64,000 bases of DNA from Cryobacterium tagatosivorans (GCF_004402215.1 NZ_SOEZ01000011.1:62001-126000), one strand, 5' to 3'; positions 1 to 9,733 are shown, counted from the stretch's first letter. Notes: generated by a model not told the origin, from the letters alone. Translations and numbers: made by a program.

Positions 1-1115
1 CCCGGAGCCGTGGAACTCGGCAGCACCGGCCCGCGGTAGGCCCCGAGCGCCACCCGGTGGGCGCCGCGTTCGAGGAAGGCGAGCACCCGCTGCGCGTCCA
101 GTTCGATCGGTGTATCGAGCCGGTACGGCCGGGAGCTGATGGTGAAGGTGGGGCCGAGCGGATCGAGGGCCTTGCGCAGCCGCACCATTTCGGCACGGAG
201 GGTGTCGACGCCGGCCGCCTGGTCGCTCAACAGGAGGGCGAGCCGTTCGGCGGAGAGGCCCTCCCGGTGCCAGGCGAGCAGGGTGAGCATCTCGGCGTGG
301 CGGGGGCTGACCTCGAGGGTGGCGCCGCCGAGCTCGAGCTGGCCGTGGTCCCGGCCGAGCACCTGCAGCCCCGCTGGCGCGGCCTTCCGCGGCGGCGGCG
401 GCGCCAGGGCCACCTGGAAACGGGCGGCTGTGCCGCGGTCCGGCGGCAGCCCGAGGCGCTGGATCCGGAGTTCCGCCTCGACGGCGGCGACGGCGGCCTC
501 GACGAGGGGCAGCGTCTGCGGCGCGACCGCCTCGTCCCCGCCGGTGATGTCGATGACGCCGAGCACGGCGCCCGAGTCCGGGTCGCGGATCGGCACGGCC
601 GTGCAGCTCCACGGATGAGCCAGCTGGTTGAAGTGCTCGGCCCGCTGGATTTGGATCCCGTGGTTCAGGGCCAGCGCCGTGCCGGGGGCGCTGGTTCCGA
701 CCCGGCGTTCCGACCAGTCGGCGCCCTCGACGAAGAGCATCGCCTCGGCCTTCTGCCGGAGCACGTGGTCGCCGTCGATCCAGAGCAGCCGCCCCGATTC
801 GTCGCCGACGGCCACGATCAGCCCCGCCTCGAAGGCGTGCCGGATCAGCAGGTTGTGCACGACGGGAAGAACCGACGCCAGCGGATGCCGCCGGCGAAGC
901 TCCCGAAGCTGTTCCGCGGTCAGTTCCGGCTCGGCACCGGCCAGCGACGGGTCCACCCGATGCGAGAGCGAACGCTGCCAGGACTCCTGCACGAGTTTGC
1001 GCACGCCGGTCGCGGCGGCACGGTCGGAGACCGCGGCCTCGTGGGCCTTCGCCAGCAGCGCGAAGGAGTCCCGCTCGGACTCGACCGGGGAACGGACCGT
1101 CCATGGACTGGTCAT
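1..1115 (-). CDS. GAF-domain transcriptional regulator (C-terminus cut by window edge)
   Basis: About 371 codons are visible from an ATG at 1115; no stop occurs before the window edge, so the C-terminus is missing. The first 80 residues are helical and contain the phrase LVQESWQRSL, typical of the helical region before GAF domains in AcoR-like actinobacterial regulators. A GAF-like sensor domain follows (about residues 80-210), with the segments SGRLLWIDGD, VGTSAPGTAL and GAVLGVIDITGG. After a Pro-rich linker comes a winged-helix-like domain (SPRHAEMLTLL, then DTLRAEMVRLRKAL) and then the start of an alpha-helical segment. This suggests a ligand-sensing DNA-binding regulator. Relatives often control aldehyde or acetoin dehydrogenase genes, but no target gene is visible here. 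It lies downstream of aroB on the same strand, separated by a palindrome, so it is probably a separate unit. Confidence 0.8.
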   Translation of the reverse strand, partial: MTSPWTVRSPVESERDSFALLAKAHEAAVSDRAAATGVRKLVQESWQRSLSHRVDPSLAGAEPELTAEQLRELRRRHPLASVLPVVHNLLIRHAFEAGLIVAVGDESGRLLWIDGDHVLRQKAEAMLFVEGADWSERRVGTSAPGTALALNHGIQIQRAEHFNQLAHPWSCTAVPIRDPDSGAVLGVIDITGGDEAVAPQTLPLVEAAVAAVEAELRIQRLGLPPDRGTAARFQVALAPPPPRKAAPAGLQVLGRDHGQLELGGATLEVSPRHAEMLTLLAWHREGLSAERLALLLSDQAAGVDTLRAEMVRLRKALDPLGPTFTISSRPYRLDTPIELDAQRVLAFLERGAHRVALGAYRGPVLPSSTAP

Positions 1116-1204
1116 TCACCCCTCCGTTCTCACTGGTCGACGGCGAGGAGGCCAGCGCCATCGCTCGGGGTCACCATCGTATGCCACGACGCCGACCCGC
1201 ACAC

Positions 1205-1269
1205 TCGCCGAACCGTGAGTTTGGCACCTTCCCGGGCCCAGCGAAGGTGCAAAACTCACAGTTCGGCGA
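1205..1269. repeat. 65-bp intergenic palindrome (element A)
   Basis: Two 27-base arms (1205-1231 and 1243-1269) pair with two mismatches around an 11-base loop. The arm reads TCGCCGAACYGTGAGTTT at its outer end. It sits between aroB and the GAF regulator. It may act as a terminator for aroB, but there is no T-run, and the size and symmetry match elements at 30011, 58857 and 58929. Confidence 0.75.
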
Positions 1270-1285
1270 AGGAAGGTGGCGGGAG

Positions 1286-2404
1286 TTAGGAGCCGATCTC
1301 CTGGTAGGCGGCGAAGAGCAGCGACGTGTCGGGGGCCTCGAGCACCGTCGGCTTGCCGATGTCGTCGAGCACGATGAAGCGCAGCATGCCGCTGCGGGTC
1401 TTCTTGTCCCGCTGCATCGTCGCCAGCAGCGTGCTCCACCGGCCGACCGGGTAGCTGACCGGGAGGGTGAGCGATTCCAGGATGCGCCGGTGCCGGTCGG
1501 TGGCCTCGTCGGAGAGGCGGCCGCTCAGCCGGGCGAGCTCCGCGGCGAACATCATGCCGACCGCGACGGCCGCCCCGTGCCGCCAGCCGTACCGCTCGGC
1601 GTGTTCGACGGCGTGGCCGAGCGTGTGGCCGTAGTTGAGGATCTCGCGCCGGCCGGACTCCTTGAAGTCCTCCCCCGTGATCCGCGCCTTCATCTCGATG
1701 GCCAGTTCGACCACCCGGCGGAACTGCGGGGTGTGCGGGTCGGTCACGGCGGCGACATCCGCCTCGATGATGTCGAGGATCTCGGGGACCTGGATGAAGC
1801 CGGCCTTCACGATCTCGGCGAACCCGGCGAGGATTTCGTTCCGCGGCAGGTCGTCGAGCACGTCGAGGTCGCAGATCACGGCCGCGGGCGCGTAGAACGT
1901 GCCCACCAGGTTCTTGCCCTCGGCCGTGTTGATGCCGTTCTTGCCGCCGACGGCGGCGTCGACCATGCCGAGCACGCTGGTGGGCACCTGGACCAGGCGC
2001 ACTCCCCGCAGCCAGGTCGCGGCGACAAAGCCGGCCAGGTCGGTCACCGCGCCGCCGCCGAAGCCGATCACGGCATCCGTGCGGCTGAAGTCGGCCTGGC
2101 CCATGACCTGCCAGCAGAATGCGGCCACCTCGACCCGCTTGGCGGCTTCCGCGTCCGGCACCTCGGCGATCAGGACCTCGTAGCGATCGAGCAGGCTTTC
2201 CCGCAGCGCCACGGCACGCGCCCCGAGCGTGGAGGTGTGCACGATGAGCACCTTGCGCACGTCGGCGCCGAGCTGGTCGGCGACGCCCGCGACCAGGCCG
2301 CGCCCGATGAGGACGGGGTAGCGCTCCGGCCCGCTCACCGTGATCACGGTGGTGTCGGCGCCCGCGGTGGGGATGGTGGGTTCGGGTGCTGCTGTTTCGG
2401 TCAC
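1286..2404 (-). CDS. aroB: 3-dehydroquinate synthase
   Basis: A 372-aa cytoplasmic enzyme that cyclises DAHP to 3-dehydroquinate, the second step of the shikimate pathway. The NAD- and metal-binding core is clear: GFGGGAVTDLAGFVAATWLR, then VPTSVLGMVDAAVGGKNGIN. Zn ligands typical of the family are present in EIVKAG and in GHTLGHAVEH. The GTG start at 2404 overlaps the aroK stop (GTGA), so translation is coupled. A longer in-frame reading would run deep into aroK and is rejected. It is the last gene of the aroE-aroC-aroK-aroB run. In many actinobacteria aroQ, efp and nusB follow; here the next gene is a GAF regulator. Confidence 0.96.
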   Translation of the reverse strand: MTETAAPEPTIPTAGADTTVITVSGPERYPVLIGRGLVAGVADQLGADVRKVLIVHTSTLGARAVALRESLLDRYEVLIAEVPDAEAAKRVEVAAFCWQVMGQADFSRTDAVIGFGGGAVTDLAGFVAATWLRGVRLVQVPTSVLGMVDAAVGGKNGINTAEGKNLVGTFYAPAAVICDLDVLDDLPRNEILAGFAEIVKAGFIQVPEILDIIEADVAAVTDPHTPQFRRVVELAIEMKARITGEDFKESGRREILNYGHTLGHAVEHAERYGWRHGAAVAVGMMFAAELARLSGRLSDEATDRHRRILESLTLPVSYPVGRWSTLLATMQRDKKTRSGMLRFIVLDDIGKPTVLEAPDTSLLFAAYQEIGS

Positions 2405-2928
2405 GATTTCTCTCTGGTCCAGGTCACGATGTCGTCGGCGATGTCGCCGACCGAACGGGTCGATGTGTCGAAGTGGATGTCGGCCAGGGACTCGTAGACC
2501 GGGCGGCGTTCGTCGAAGATGCGCTGCCAGTCCTCGATGCCGTTCGCGAGCAGCGGGCGCTTGCGTCCGCGGATGCGCTTGGCCGCCGCGGCCGCGTCGA
2601 CGCTGAGGTAGACCACGCCGCACCGGCCCAGGTCGGCCCGGGTCTCGCCGTCGAGCACGGCTCCCCCGCCGAGGGAGACGACGGCCTCTTCGGCCAGGGC
2701 CTCCGCGACGACCTCACGTTCGATCACCCGGAAGTATTCTTCACCCTCGCGGGAGAAGATCTCGGCGATCGGACCGTACCGGTCCACGATGCGCTGGTCG
2801 GTGTCGATGAACGGGACAGACAGGCCACGGGCGACGCGCCGGGCGATCTTCGTCTTGCCCGCCGCCATCGGGCCGATGAAGGCCAGGGGCAGGGCGAGCG
2901 GGTCCGGCGACCCTCCTGGTGCCCGCAT
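2401..2928 (-). CDS. aroK: shikimate kinase
   Basis: A 175-aa P-loop kinase that phosphorylates shikimate at the 3-hydroxyl. The Walker A motif GPMAAGKT lies at residues 19-26, the DTD substrate/Mg motif at 42-44 (FIDTDQRIVDRYG), and a glycine-rich VSLGGGAVL binds shikimate. The lid Arg region is RGRKRPLL. The start is the ATG at 2928, two bases after the aroC stop, and the gene overlaps the aroB start by four bases. It is therefore embedded in a coupled aro operon. Length is normal for the family. Confidence 0.95.
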   Translation of the reverse strand: MRAPGGSPDPLALPLAFIGPMAAGKTKIARRVARGLSVPFIDTDQRIVDRYGPIAEIFSREGEEYFRVIEREVVAEALAEEAVVSLGGGAVLDGETRADLGRCGVVYLSVDAAAAAKRIRGRKRPLLANGIEDWQRIFDERRPVYESLADIHFDTSTRSVGDIADDIVTWTREKS

Positions 2929-2930
2929 GG

Positions 2931-4139
2931 CTACAGCGACGCGTCGCTGGACGCGCCGGTCTTCAGGTTGGCCGGGATGTTCGCGAGGTAGTTCGCCAGG
3001 TTCCGCCTGGTCTCGCCGAGGGAGTCTCCCCCGAACTTCTCGAGCACGGAGTTGGCGATGACCAGGGCGACCATCGCCTCGGCGACGACGCCGGCGGCGG
3101 GGACCGCGCACACGTCGGAGCGCTGGTGGTGCGCGGGGGCGGCCTCGCTGGTGGCGACGTCGACGGTGCGGAGGGCGCGCGGGATGGTGGAGATCGGCTT
3201 CATGCCGGCTCGGACCCGCAGCACGGTGCCCGTGCTCATTCCGCCCTCGGTGCCGCCGGCCTTGTCGCCGGCCCGCTGGATGACGCCGTCGGACTGGACG
3301 AGTTCGTCATGGGCGAGCGACCCGCGCCGGGTGGTGCTGAGGAAGCCGTCGCCGACCTCGACGCCCTTGATCGCCTGGATGCCCATCAGCGCCGCGGCGA
3401 GCTGGGAGTCGAGGCGGCGGTCCCAGTGCACGAAGGAGCCGAGCCCGGGGGGAAGGTTGTAGGCGAGCACCTCGACGACGCCGCCGAGGGTATCCCCGTC
3501 CTTGTGGGCGGCATCGACCTCGGCGACCATCAGCGCGGATGTCTCCGCGTGGAAGCAGCGCAGCGGGTCGGCGTCGAGCGCGTCGACGTCGCTCGGGTGC
3601 GGCAGCGGGGCACCCTCGGGCACCCGGACCGGGCCGATCGACAGCGTGTGACTGACCAGGGTGATACCGAGTTCCGCCAGGAACGCGCGGGCGACCGCGC
3701 CCAGGGCGACCCGGGCGGCCGTTTCGCGGGCGCTCGCCCGCTCGAGGACCGGACGGGCCTCGTCGAAGTCGTACTTCTGCATGCCCACGAGGTCGGCATG
3801 GCCGGGCCTCGGCCGGGTGAGCGGCGATCCGCGGCCGCGGGACAGGGCGGCGGGGTCGACCGGCTCTGGACTCATCACCTCCGACCACTTGGGCCACTCG
3901 GTGTTCCCGATGCGCAGGGCGACCGGGCCACCCATGGTGAGCCCGTGGCGCACCCCGCCGGAGAGGGTGAGCTCGTCCTGCTCGAATTTCATGCGGGCGC
4001 CTCGGCCGTAGCCGAGTTTGCGGCGCGCGAGGTCGAGGCGGATATCGGTGAGGGAGACCGGGATCCCAGCGGGCAAACCCTCGACAATGGCGATGAGTTC
4101 GGGGCCGTGGGACTCTCCGGCTGTGAGCCAACGAAGCAT
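2931..4139 (-). CDS. aroC: chorismate synthase
   Basis: A 402-aa FMN-dependent enzyme converting EPSP to chorismate. It begins [18 protein letters not shown], the conserved N-terminal signature with its catalytic His. The other family signatures appear as [12 protein letters not shown] and [13 protein letters not shown], with the downstream [20 protein letters not shown] helix. ATG start at 4139, five bases from the aroE stop. It is part of the aroE-aroC-aroK-aroB run, and its length is normal for the long actinobacterial form. Confidence 0.97.
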   Translation of the reverse strand: MLRWLTAGESHGPELIAIVEGLPAGIPVSLTDIRLDLARRKLGYGRGARMKFEQDELTLSGGVRHGLTMGGPVALRIGNTEWPKWSEVMSPEPVDPAALSRGRGSPLTRPRPGHADLVGMQKYDFDEARPVLERASARETAARVALGAVARAFLAELGITLVSHTLSIGPVRVPEGAPLPHPSDVDALDADPLRCFHAETSALMVAEVDAAHKDGDTLGGVVEVLAYNLPPGLGSFVHWDRRLDSQLAAALMGIQAIKGVEVGDGFLSTTRRGSLAHDELVQSDGVIQRAGDKAGGTEGGMSTGTVLRVRAGMKPISTIPRALRTVDVATSEAAPAHHQRSDVCAVPAAGVVAEAMVALVIANSVLEKFGGDSLGETRRNLANYLANIPANLKTGASSDASL

Positions 4140-4144
4140 GACCC

Positions 4145-5026
4145 CTATCCTTCCACAGGCTCCTCACCCAGCGCGCCGCGCATGGACTGCAGGACCTCGT
4201 CTTCCCGGGGCAGCGGTTCGAACGGATCGCCGCTCACGAAGACGCGCACCTGGATGAGCGCCTGGTGCAATAGCATCCCGAGGCCCGAGCACACGGTGCC
4301 CCCGGCCGCTGCCCAGGACCTGGCCAGCGAGCTCGGCCACGGCGAGTAGCTCACGTCGAACAGGACGGCCCGGCTGCGCAGGTCGGCCGGGAACTCGGCG
4401 GCCAGGACCGGCCCGCCCGGCAGCGTGCTGATCACGAGGTCGCTCTGCCGTTCCGGGTCGGCCAGGCTGGTGAGGTTCGCCACCGTGACGACCAGTCCGA
4501 CGCTGTGGCCCAGCTCGACCAGGGGTGCGGCCTTCGACGGCGTGCGCACGATCACTTCCACGGATTCCGCTCCCAGTTCGGCGGCGGCCAGGAGCGCCGA
4601 CGCGGCGGTGGCGCCGGCGCCGAGCAGCGTGACGTGCGTGGCGCGGGTGACGCCGGCGTCGGCGAGGGCGCGGACGAGTCCGGTGACATCCGTGTTGAAC
4701 CCGGTCAGGGTGCGCCCGGTTTCGGTCTGCCCGACGAGGACGGTATTGGCCGCCTTCGTGACGGTGGCCATCCGGTCGAGGCCGTTCAGCAACGGCATGA
4801 CCTCGTGCTTGAGCGGCATGGTGAGCGAGAGTCCGCGCCAGTCGGGCTCGAGGCCGGCGAGGAACGCCGCGAGCTCCCCCGCGCGCACCTCGATGGCGTC
4901 GTACCGCCAGTTGAGGCCCAGGGCTGCGTAGGCGGCCCGGTGGAGCGCCGGGGACTGGGAGTGTGCGATCGGCGAGCCCAGCACGGCGAGGCGCTGGACC
5001 GGCTGGTTCGGCAGTTCGTTAGCCAT
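4145..5026 (-). CDS. aroE: shikimate dehydrogenase
   Basis: A 293-aa NADPH-dependent enzyme reducing 3-dehydroshikimate to shikimate. The N-terminal substrate domain has [17 protein letters not shown] and the catalytic Lys in [27 protein letters not shown] supplies the Asp that pairs with this Lys. The Rossmann domain has [13 protein letters not shown], and the C-terminal [12 protein letters not shown] helix is typical. It starts at ATG 5026 inside the last codons of mltG (8-base overlap), so it is coupled to mltG. Confidence 0.94.
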   Translation of the reverse strand: MANELPNQPVQRLAVLGSPIAHSQSPALHRAAYAALGLNWRYDAIEVRAGELAAFLAGLEPDWRGLSLTMPLKHEVMPLLNGLDRMATVTKAANTVLVGQTETGRTLTGFNTDVTGLVRALADAGVTRATHVTLLGAGATAASALLAAAELGAESVEVIVRTPSKAAPLVELGHSVGLVVTVANLTSLADPERQSDLVISTLPGGPVLAAEFPADLRSRAVLFDVSYSPWPSSLARSWAAAGGTVCSGLGMLLHQALIQVRVFVSGDPFEPLPREDEVLQSMRGALGEEPVEG

Positions 5027-6311
5027 ATTCGGGGTGGTCCTTCATCCAGGCCAGCCATTTGGCGACGGCGACTTCGTGATCCTTGAGCGTGGCCGAGAAG
5101 ATCGTCTCGCCCGTGTCGAGGTTCCAGGACACGAAGTATAGCCAGGGCCCGTCGGCGGGGTGCAGGGCCGCGTCGATGGCCAGGTCCCCTGGATTCGAGA
5201 TCGGCCCGGCCGGGAGCCCGGGGTGCACGTAGGTGTTGTACGGGTTGCCCGCGTCGGCGCGCTCGGAATCCGTCGTGGTGGCCAGGTGGGTGTTGCCCGT
5301 GCGGTAGGTCACGGTCGCGTCGGACTGGAGCAGCCCGCTCGGCCACAGCTGGGGGTTGAGCCGGTTGTAGAAGACCCGCGAGACCTTGTAGTAATCCTCG
5401 CGGAGCCCCGCCTCCCGTTGGATCAGCGCAGCCATGGTGATCGTCGTCCATCGCTTGTCCGCGGTCACCCCGGCATCGTCGAGAGCCTTGAACTGCCGGT
5501 CGACGAGGGTCTTGATGGCATCGTGGGCGGTCACGCCGGGCGTGAAGTTGTAGGTCGCCGGGAAGACGAATCCCTCCAGGCTGGTCGCCTCGGCGGGCAG
5601 GCCGAAGGAGGCGACGTCTTTCGCCGCGGCCTGAATGTCGGCCAACGGAACCTCCGTGCCCTCGGAGAGCGACTGCAGGGCGACGGCCGCGGTGGTGCCC
5701 TCGGGGATGACGACGGTGTGTTCGAGCTTGTTCTTCTTGTCGAGCAGCGCGTCGAGCGCCGAGCGGGCGCTCATCTTCGTGGCCAGCTGATACGCGCCGG
5801 GCTGGAAGACCGGTGCCGGTGATTCGGCGAGCAGCAGCTTGTAGAAGGCCGCGTAGCTCTTGACCACATCCGCCTTCGCCAGGGCAGCGGCGACGTCCTC
5901 CCCGGTGTCGCCCTCGTGGATCATCACGACGAGTTCCTTGTCGCCGGTGCCCTCGTAGTCGGCCGGTCCCTGGGTGGCGGCGAAGAGCTGGGCGATCGGC
6001 CCCTGCAGGATGACCGCCGCGACCGCGAGGAGCGCGACGAACACGAGCAGCACGGCCAGGCAGCCCCACGCTCCGCGGCGGCTCCTGACCACCCGTCGCG
6101 GCCCGGTGGGCGCCTCGGCGCGGCCACCGGACCGGCCGCCGCGGGACTCCCGGGCGGCCCGGCGCGAACCGGCGGCGTCGGCGGGTGTCGAAGCGGATGC
6201 CGCTCCGGGACCGCCGCCCTGCGTCTCCGTCGCCCCGGTCAGGAGGTCTTCCCAGCCGCTGGTCGGATCGTCACCGGACGAACGATCGGGCTCGGGTGGG
6301 GTCTGCGACAC
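5019..6311 (-). CDS. mltG: endolytic peptidoglycan transglycosylase MltG (YceG-like)
   Basis: A 430-aa membrane protein that cleaves nascent glycan strands and is thought to set their length. The N-terminus is a disordered cytoplasmic tail of about 75 residues rich in Gly, Ala, Ser and Arg. A single transmembrane helix (about 81-103, GCLAVLLVFVALLAVAAVIL) follows, then the extracytoplasmic YceG domain. Family signatures are MAALIQREAGLREDY (conserved Glu), LLQSDATVTYRTG and GLPAGPISNPG. I chose the GTG at 6311 because it follows the ruvX stop by four bases and has an upstream GAAAGG. An ATG at 6362 in the same frame would overlap ruvX and lacks a better site. The neighbouring ruvX and aroE form the usual actinobacterial order. 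Confidence 0.93.
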   Translation of the reverse strand: MSQTPPEPDRSSGDDPTSGWEDLLTGATETQGGGPGAASASTPADAAGSRRAARESRGGRSGGRAEAPTGPRRVVRSRRGAWGCLAVLLVFVALLAVAAVILQGPIAQLFAATQGPADYEGTGDKELVVMIHEGDTGEDVAAALAKADVVKSYAAFYKLLLAESPAPVFQPGAYQLATKMSARSALDALLDKKNKLEHTVVIPEGTTAAVALQSLSEGTEVPLADIQAAAKDVASFGLPAEATSLEGFVFPATYNFTPGVTAHDAIKTLVDRQFKALDDAGVTADKRWTTITMAALIQREAGLREDYYKVSRVFYNRLNPQLWPSGLLQSDATVTYRTGNTHLATTTDSERADAGNPYNTYVHPGLPAGPISNPGDLAIDAALHPADGPWLYFVSWNLDTGETIFSATLKDHEVAVAKWLAWMKDHPEYG

Positions 6312-6315
6312 GGTG

Positions 6316-6807
6316 TTACGGCCTTTCGAGCGGGTCGGCGGACGGCTCTCTCGTCGGATCAACGGGCGTGCCGGGGGGCTTGCCCGAGGCTCGCTCGGTG
6401 TCCAGAGCGTGTTGCAGAATTATAGTCGCGGCCACCTGATCGATCACTGGGCGGTGGGTCCTGGCCTTGCGCCCGGAGGCCCGCAGGACCGATTGCGCGG
6501 CGACGGTCGAGAGGCGCTCGTCCACCAGCCGCACGGGCACGGGCAGGGCCCGGTGCAGCTCCTCCGCGAAGCCGATCGCGTCGGTCGTCGAGGCCGTCGT
6601 CCGGCCCGAGAGCGCCAGCGGCAGGCCGACGATGACCTCCATCGCCTCGAGTTCGCTCACGACGGCGAGGATCCGGGCGATGTCGGCTCCCGCTTGGCCG
6701 CGGGTGACGGTTTCGACCGGTGTCGCGAGCATGCCGTGGGCGTCGCTCCGGGCGACCCCGATCCGGGCGGTGCCGACGTCGACCCCGACCCGCACGCCGT
6801 GACGCAC
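6316..6807 (-). CDS. ruvX: putative pre-16S rRNA nuclease / RuvX (YqgF family)
   Basis: A 163-aa RNase H-fold protein. The first acidic active-site residue is in VGVDVGTARIGVARSD, and the later motifs are VIVGLPLALSGR and LVDERLSTVAAQ. Members are linked to 16S rRNA 5'-end maturation and were earlier predicted to be Holliday-junction resolvases. ATG start at 6807, five bases after the alaS stop, with mltG starting four bases after its own stop; the three are likely co-transcribed. It has a C-terminal extension rich in Pro. Confidence 0.92.
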   Translation of the reverse strand: MRHGVRVGVDVGTARIGVARSDAHGMLATPVETVTRGQAGADIARILAVVSELEAMEVIVGLPLALSGRTTASTTDAIGFAEELHRALPVPVRLVDERLSTVAAQSVLRASGRKARTHRPVIDQVAATIILQHALDTERASGKPPGTPVDPTREPSADPLERP

Positions 6808-6811
6808 GCGC

Positions 6812-9466
6812 TTAGCGGGCCACGGCCGTGCGAACGGCTTCGAGGGCGCTGGGGATCGCGGCGACGTCGGTGCCGCCGCCCTGTGCGAGGTCGTCCTTGC
6901 CGCCGCCGCCGCCGCCGAGGATCCCCGCGACCTGCCTGGCCAGCGCCCCGGCCTTGTGGCCGGCGTCGCGGGCGGCCTGGTTGGTGGCGACGATCACGAC
7001 CGGCTTCTCACCGACCGTCGCGGCGAGGGCCACGATCGACGGCTCGCTGCCGAGCCGCTCCCGGGTGGCCGTGACGAGCATCCGCACGTCGTCGGCGGAG
7101 GCGAGGGTGCCCAGGTTCTCCGCCACGAGCGTGACCGCCCCGGCCCGGGCCGCCGTCGCCGCGAGGGCGGGGACGCGGTCGGAGAGGGCGCGTGCCTCGT
7201 AGGCGGCGATCTTCTTCTCGGCGGCCTTGAGGTTCTGCATCAGGTCGTTGATCCGCTCCGGCAGCTGCTCCTTGGGCGTCTTCAGGTTCGCGGTGAGCTG
7301 CGAAACGATCGCCCGTTCGGCGGCCAGGTCCCGGAACGCCTCGAGCCCGACGAGCGACTCCACTCGGCGGTTCGTCGAACCGACGGATGCCTCGCTGACC
7401 AGGTTGATCATGCCGATCTCCGCGCTCGTGGAGACGTGGGTTCCGGCGCAGAGCTCGCGCGACCAGGGGCCGCCGATGTCGACAACGCGCACGCGGTCGC
7501 CGTACTTCTCGCTGAACAGCGCCATGGCGCCGAGGGCCTTGGCGTCGGTGAGGTTCATTTCCCGGGTGACCACCTCGAGGTTGTCCCGGATGGCGTTGTT
7601 CGAGATCTCCTCGATCTCGCTGCGGGTCGCCGGGGACAGCGCCTGGTTCCAGGAGAAGTCGAGACGGAAGAACCCGGCCTTGTTGTAGGAGCCGGACTGG
7701 TGCGCGTTCGGGCCGAGCACCTGGCGGAGGGCGGCGTGCAGGATGTGCGTGCCGGAGTGAGCCTGGCGCGCCCCGCGGCGCCAGTCGGCGTCGACGACGC
7801 TGGTCGCGCTGTCGCCAACGCCGACCTCGCCGGAGCTGACCCGCACCTTGTGGCTGATCAGGCCGGCGACGGGCTTCTGCACGTCGAGGACCTCGAGCTC
7901 GTAGCCGGGGCCGACGATCAGGCCCGCGTCGGCCTCCTGGCCACCGGATTCGGCATAGAGCGCGGTCTCGGCGAGGACCACCTCGGCGATCTCACCGGCC
8001 ACGGCACTGGTCACGGAAACGCCGTCGACGATGAGGCCGAGCACGCTTGATTCGGTCTGCAGGCTCTCATAGCCGGTGAAGACGGTCGCGCCGTGGGCGC
8101 GGAACTCGCTGTAGACGGACAGGTCGGCGAGGGTGGTCTTCTTCGCCTTCGCGTCGGCCTTGGCCATGGCGCGCTGCTTCGCCATCAGCGTGTCGAAGGC
8201 GTCGCGGTTGACGCGGAGGCCCGCCTCTTCGGCCATCTCGAGGGTGAGCTCGATCGGGAAACCGTAGGTGTCGTGCAGCAGGAACGCGGTGTCGCCGGGC
8301 AGTTCGGCCTTCGCCGCCTTCCTCGTCTTCGCGACGGCGAGGTCGAGCACAGCGCTGCCGCTGGTCAGGGTGCGGAGGAAGGTCTCCTCTTCGGCGTACG
8401 CGGCCTGGCTGATCCGGTCGTAGTCGGCCTTGACCTCGGGGTACGCGGCGCTCATCGCGTCCCGGGACGCGGGGAACAGCTCGGGGAACGTCGCCCCTTC
8501 GACGCCGAGGAGGCGCATGGCGCGGACGCTGCGGCGCATCAGGCGGCGCAGGATGTAGCCGCGGCCCTCGTTGGACGGCATGACGCCGTCGCTCATCAGC
8601 ATCAGCGAGGAGCGCACGTGGTCGGCGACGATGCGCATCCGCACGTCGTCTTCATGGTCGGCGCCGTAGGCACGCCGGGCGAGCGCGGCGGCGCGGTCGA
8701 GGACCGGGCGGACCTGGTCGATCTCGTACATGTTCTCGACGCCCTGCTTGAGGAAGGCGACGCGCTCCAGGCCCATGCCGGTGTCGATGTTCTTCTTCGG
8801 TAGGTCGCCGAGGATCTGGAAGTCGTCCTTGCCGCTGCCCTCCCCGCGGAGGTACTGCATGAAGACGAGGTTCCAGATTTCGACGTAGCGGTCGTCGTCG
8901 GTGGCCGGGCCGCCGTCGGCGCCGTAGGCGGGGCCGCGGTCGAAGAAGATCTCCGAGCACGGGCCGGCCGGGCCGGGCTGGCCGGTCGACCAGTAGTTGG
9001 ATTCCTTGCCGAGGCGCTGGATGCGGTCGGCCGGCACGCCGAGCGCGCGCCAGTAGCCGAACGCCTCGTCGTCGTCGAGGTAGATCGTGACCCAAAGGTC
9101 CTTCTCGAGGAAGCCGTAGCCGCCCGCCGCCTCCGGCGTGGTGAGGAGTTCCCAGGCGTACTGGATCGCCTTCTCCTTGAAGTAGTCGCCGAAGGAGAAG
9201 TTGCCGGCCATCTGGAAGAAGGTGCCGTGGCGGGGGGTCTTGCCGACCTCTTCGATGTCGTTGGTGCGGATGCATTTCTGCACGCTGGTGGCGCGCGGGT
9301 AGGGCGGCGGCACCAGGCCGGTCAGGTACGGCACGAACGGGACCATGCCGGCCACGGTAAAGAGGAGGGTGGGGTCGTCGCTGACGAGGGAGGCCGACGG
9401 CACGACCGTGTGTCCACGATCGGCGAAGAAGTCGAGCCAGCGCCCGCGAATATCAGCAGTCTGCAT
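6812..9466 (-). CDS. alaS: alanine--tRNA ligase
   Basis: An 884-aa class II synthetase of normal length. The catalytic core contains RNTDIEEVGKTPRHGTF-like class II sequence (written here as TNDIEEVGKTPRHGTFFQMA) and the tRNA-recognition part continues to about residue 460. The editing domain has the Zn-binding HSGTHILHAALR and CAGTHVS motifs. The C-Ala domain ends with the Gly-rich GGGGGGKDDLAQGGG. ATG start at 9466 (MQTADIRGRWLDFF). Downstream spacing to ruvX is five bases, so alaS heads or joins the alaS-ruvX-mltG-aro operon. Confidence 0.97.
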   Translation of the reverse strand: MQTADIRGRWLDFFADRGHTVVPSASLVSDDPTLLFTVAGMVPFVPYLTGLVPPPYPRATSVQKCIRTNDIEEVGKTPRHGTFFQMAGNFSFGDYFKEKAIQYAWELLTTPEAAGGYGFLEKDLWVTIYLDDDEAFGYWRALGVPADRIQRLGKESNYWSTGQPGPAGPCSEIFFDRGPAYGADGGPATDDDRYVEIWNLVFMQYLRGEGSGKDDFQILGDLPKKNIDTGMGLERVAFLKQGVENMYEIDQVRPVLDRAAALARRAYGADHEDDVRMRIVADHVRSSLMLMSDGVMPSNEGRGYILRRLMRRSVRAMRLLGVEGATFPELFPASRDAMSAAYPEVKADYDRISQAAYAEEETFLRTLTSGSAVLDLAVAKTRKAAKAELPGDTAFLLHDTYGFPIELTLEMAEEAGLRVNRDAFDTLMAKQRAMAKADAKAKKTTLADLSVYSEFRAHGATVFTGYESLQTESSVLGLIVDGVSVTSAVAGEIAEVVLAETALYAESGGQEADAGLIVGPGYELEVLDVQKPVAGLISHKVRVSSGEVGVGDSATSVVDADWRRGARQAHSGTHILHAALRQVLGPNAHQSGSYNKAGFFRLDFSWNQALSPATRSEIEEISNNAIRDNLEVVTREMNLTDAKALGAMALFSEKYGDRVRVVDIGGPWSRELCAGTHVSTSAEIGMINLVSEASVGSTNRRVESLVGLEAFRDLAAERAIVSQLTANLKTPKEQLPERINDLMQNLKAAEKKIAAYEARALSDRVPALAATAARAGAVTLVAENLGTLASADDVRMLVTATRERLGSEPSIVALAATVGEKPVVIVATNQAARDAGHKAGALARQVAGILGGGGGGKDDLAQGGGTDVAAIPSALEAVRTAVAR

Positions 9467-9511
9467 GGGTTCCGTTGCTATGAGTGGAGCGAAAGGTGGA
9501 GGGAGGTGCCG

Positions 9512-9733
9512 CTACGGGTTCGTCACATCGTCGAGGGCCTTTTCGACGTCGCTGAGGGCGGCGCGGAGTTCGGCCTCCCGCTGGCGGTAGCCGTCCGAGA
9601 TGGCTTCACCGAACTCGCGCGCCTTCGTGTCGAGGTCGTTGAAGAACTGCTTGCCCTGCTGGGTCTTGTTGGCCTCGTGGGCGACGACGAAGCCGACGGC
9701 TACGCCGACGGCCAGCCAAATGACATTCTTCAT
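9512..9733 (-). CDS. small conserved membrane-anchored hypothetical protein
   Basis: A 73-aa protein: an N-terminal hydrophobic helix (residues 4-19, VIWLAVGVAVGFVVAH), then a charged amphipathic, probably coiled-coil segment (about 30-70). The ATG at 9733 has a good GGGAG site nine bases upstream; a longer in-frame reading from 9958 would run through the neighbouring gene and is a shadow. A small protein of this shape between alaS and the DUF948 gene is common in related actinobacteria. Function is unknown; the shape suggests a membrane-tethered helper. Confidence 0.8.
   Translation of the reverse strand: MKNVIWLAVGVAVGFVVAHEANKTQQGKQFFNDLDTKAREFGEAISDGYRQREAELRAALSDVEKALDDVTNP

Noticed and set aside
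57-1289. Plus-strand open frame of about 410 codons over the GAF regulator
   Set aside because: Low-complexity Gly/Arg/Glu-rich translation, while the minus strand gives a clear GAF and winged-helix protein.
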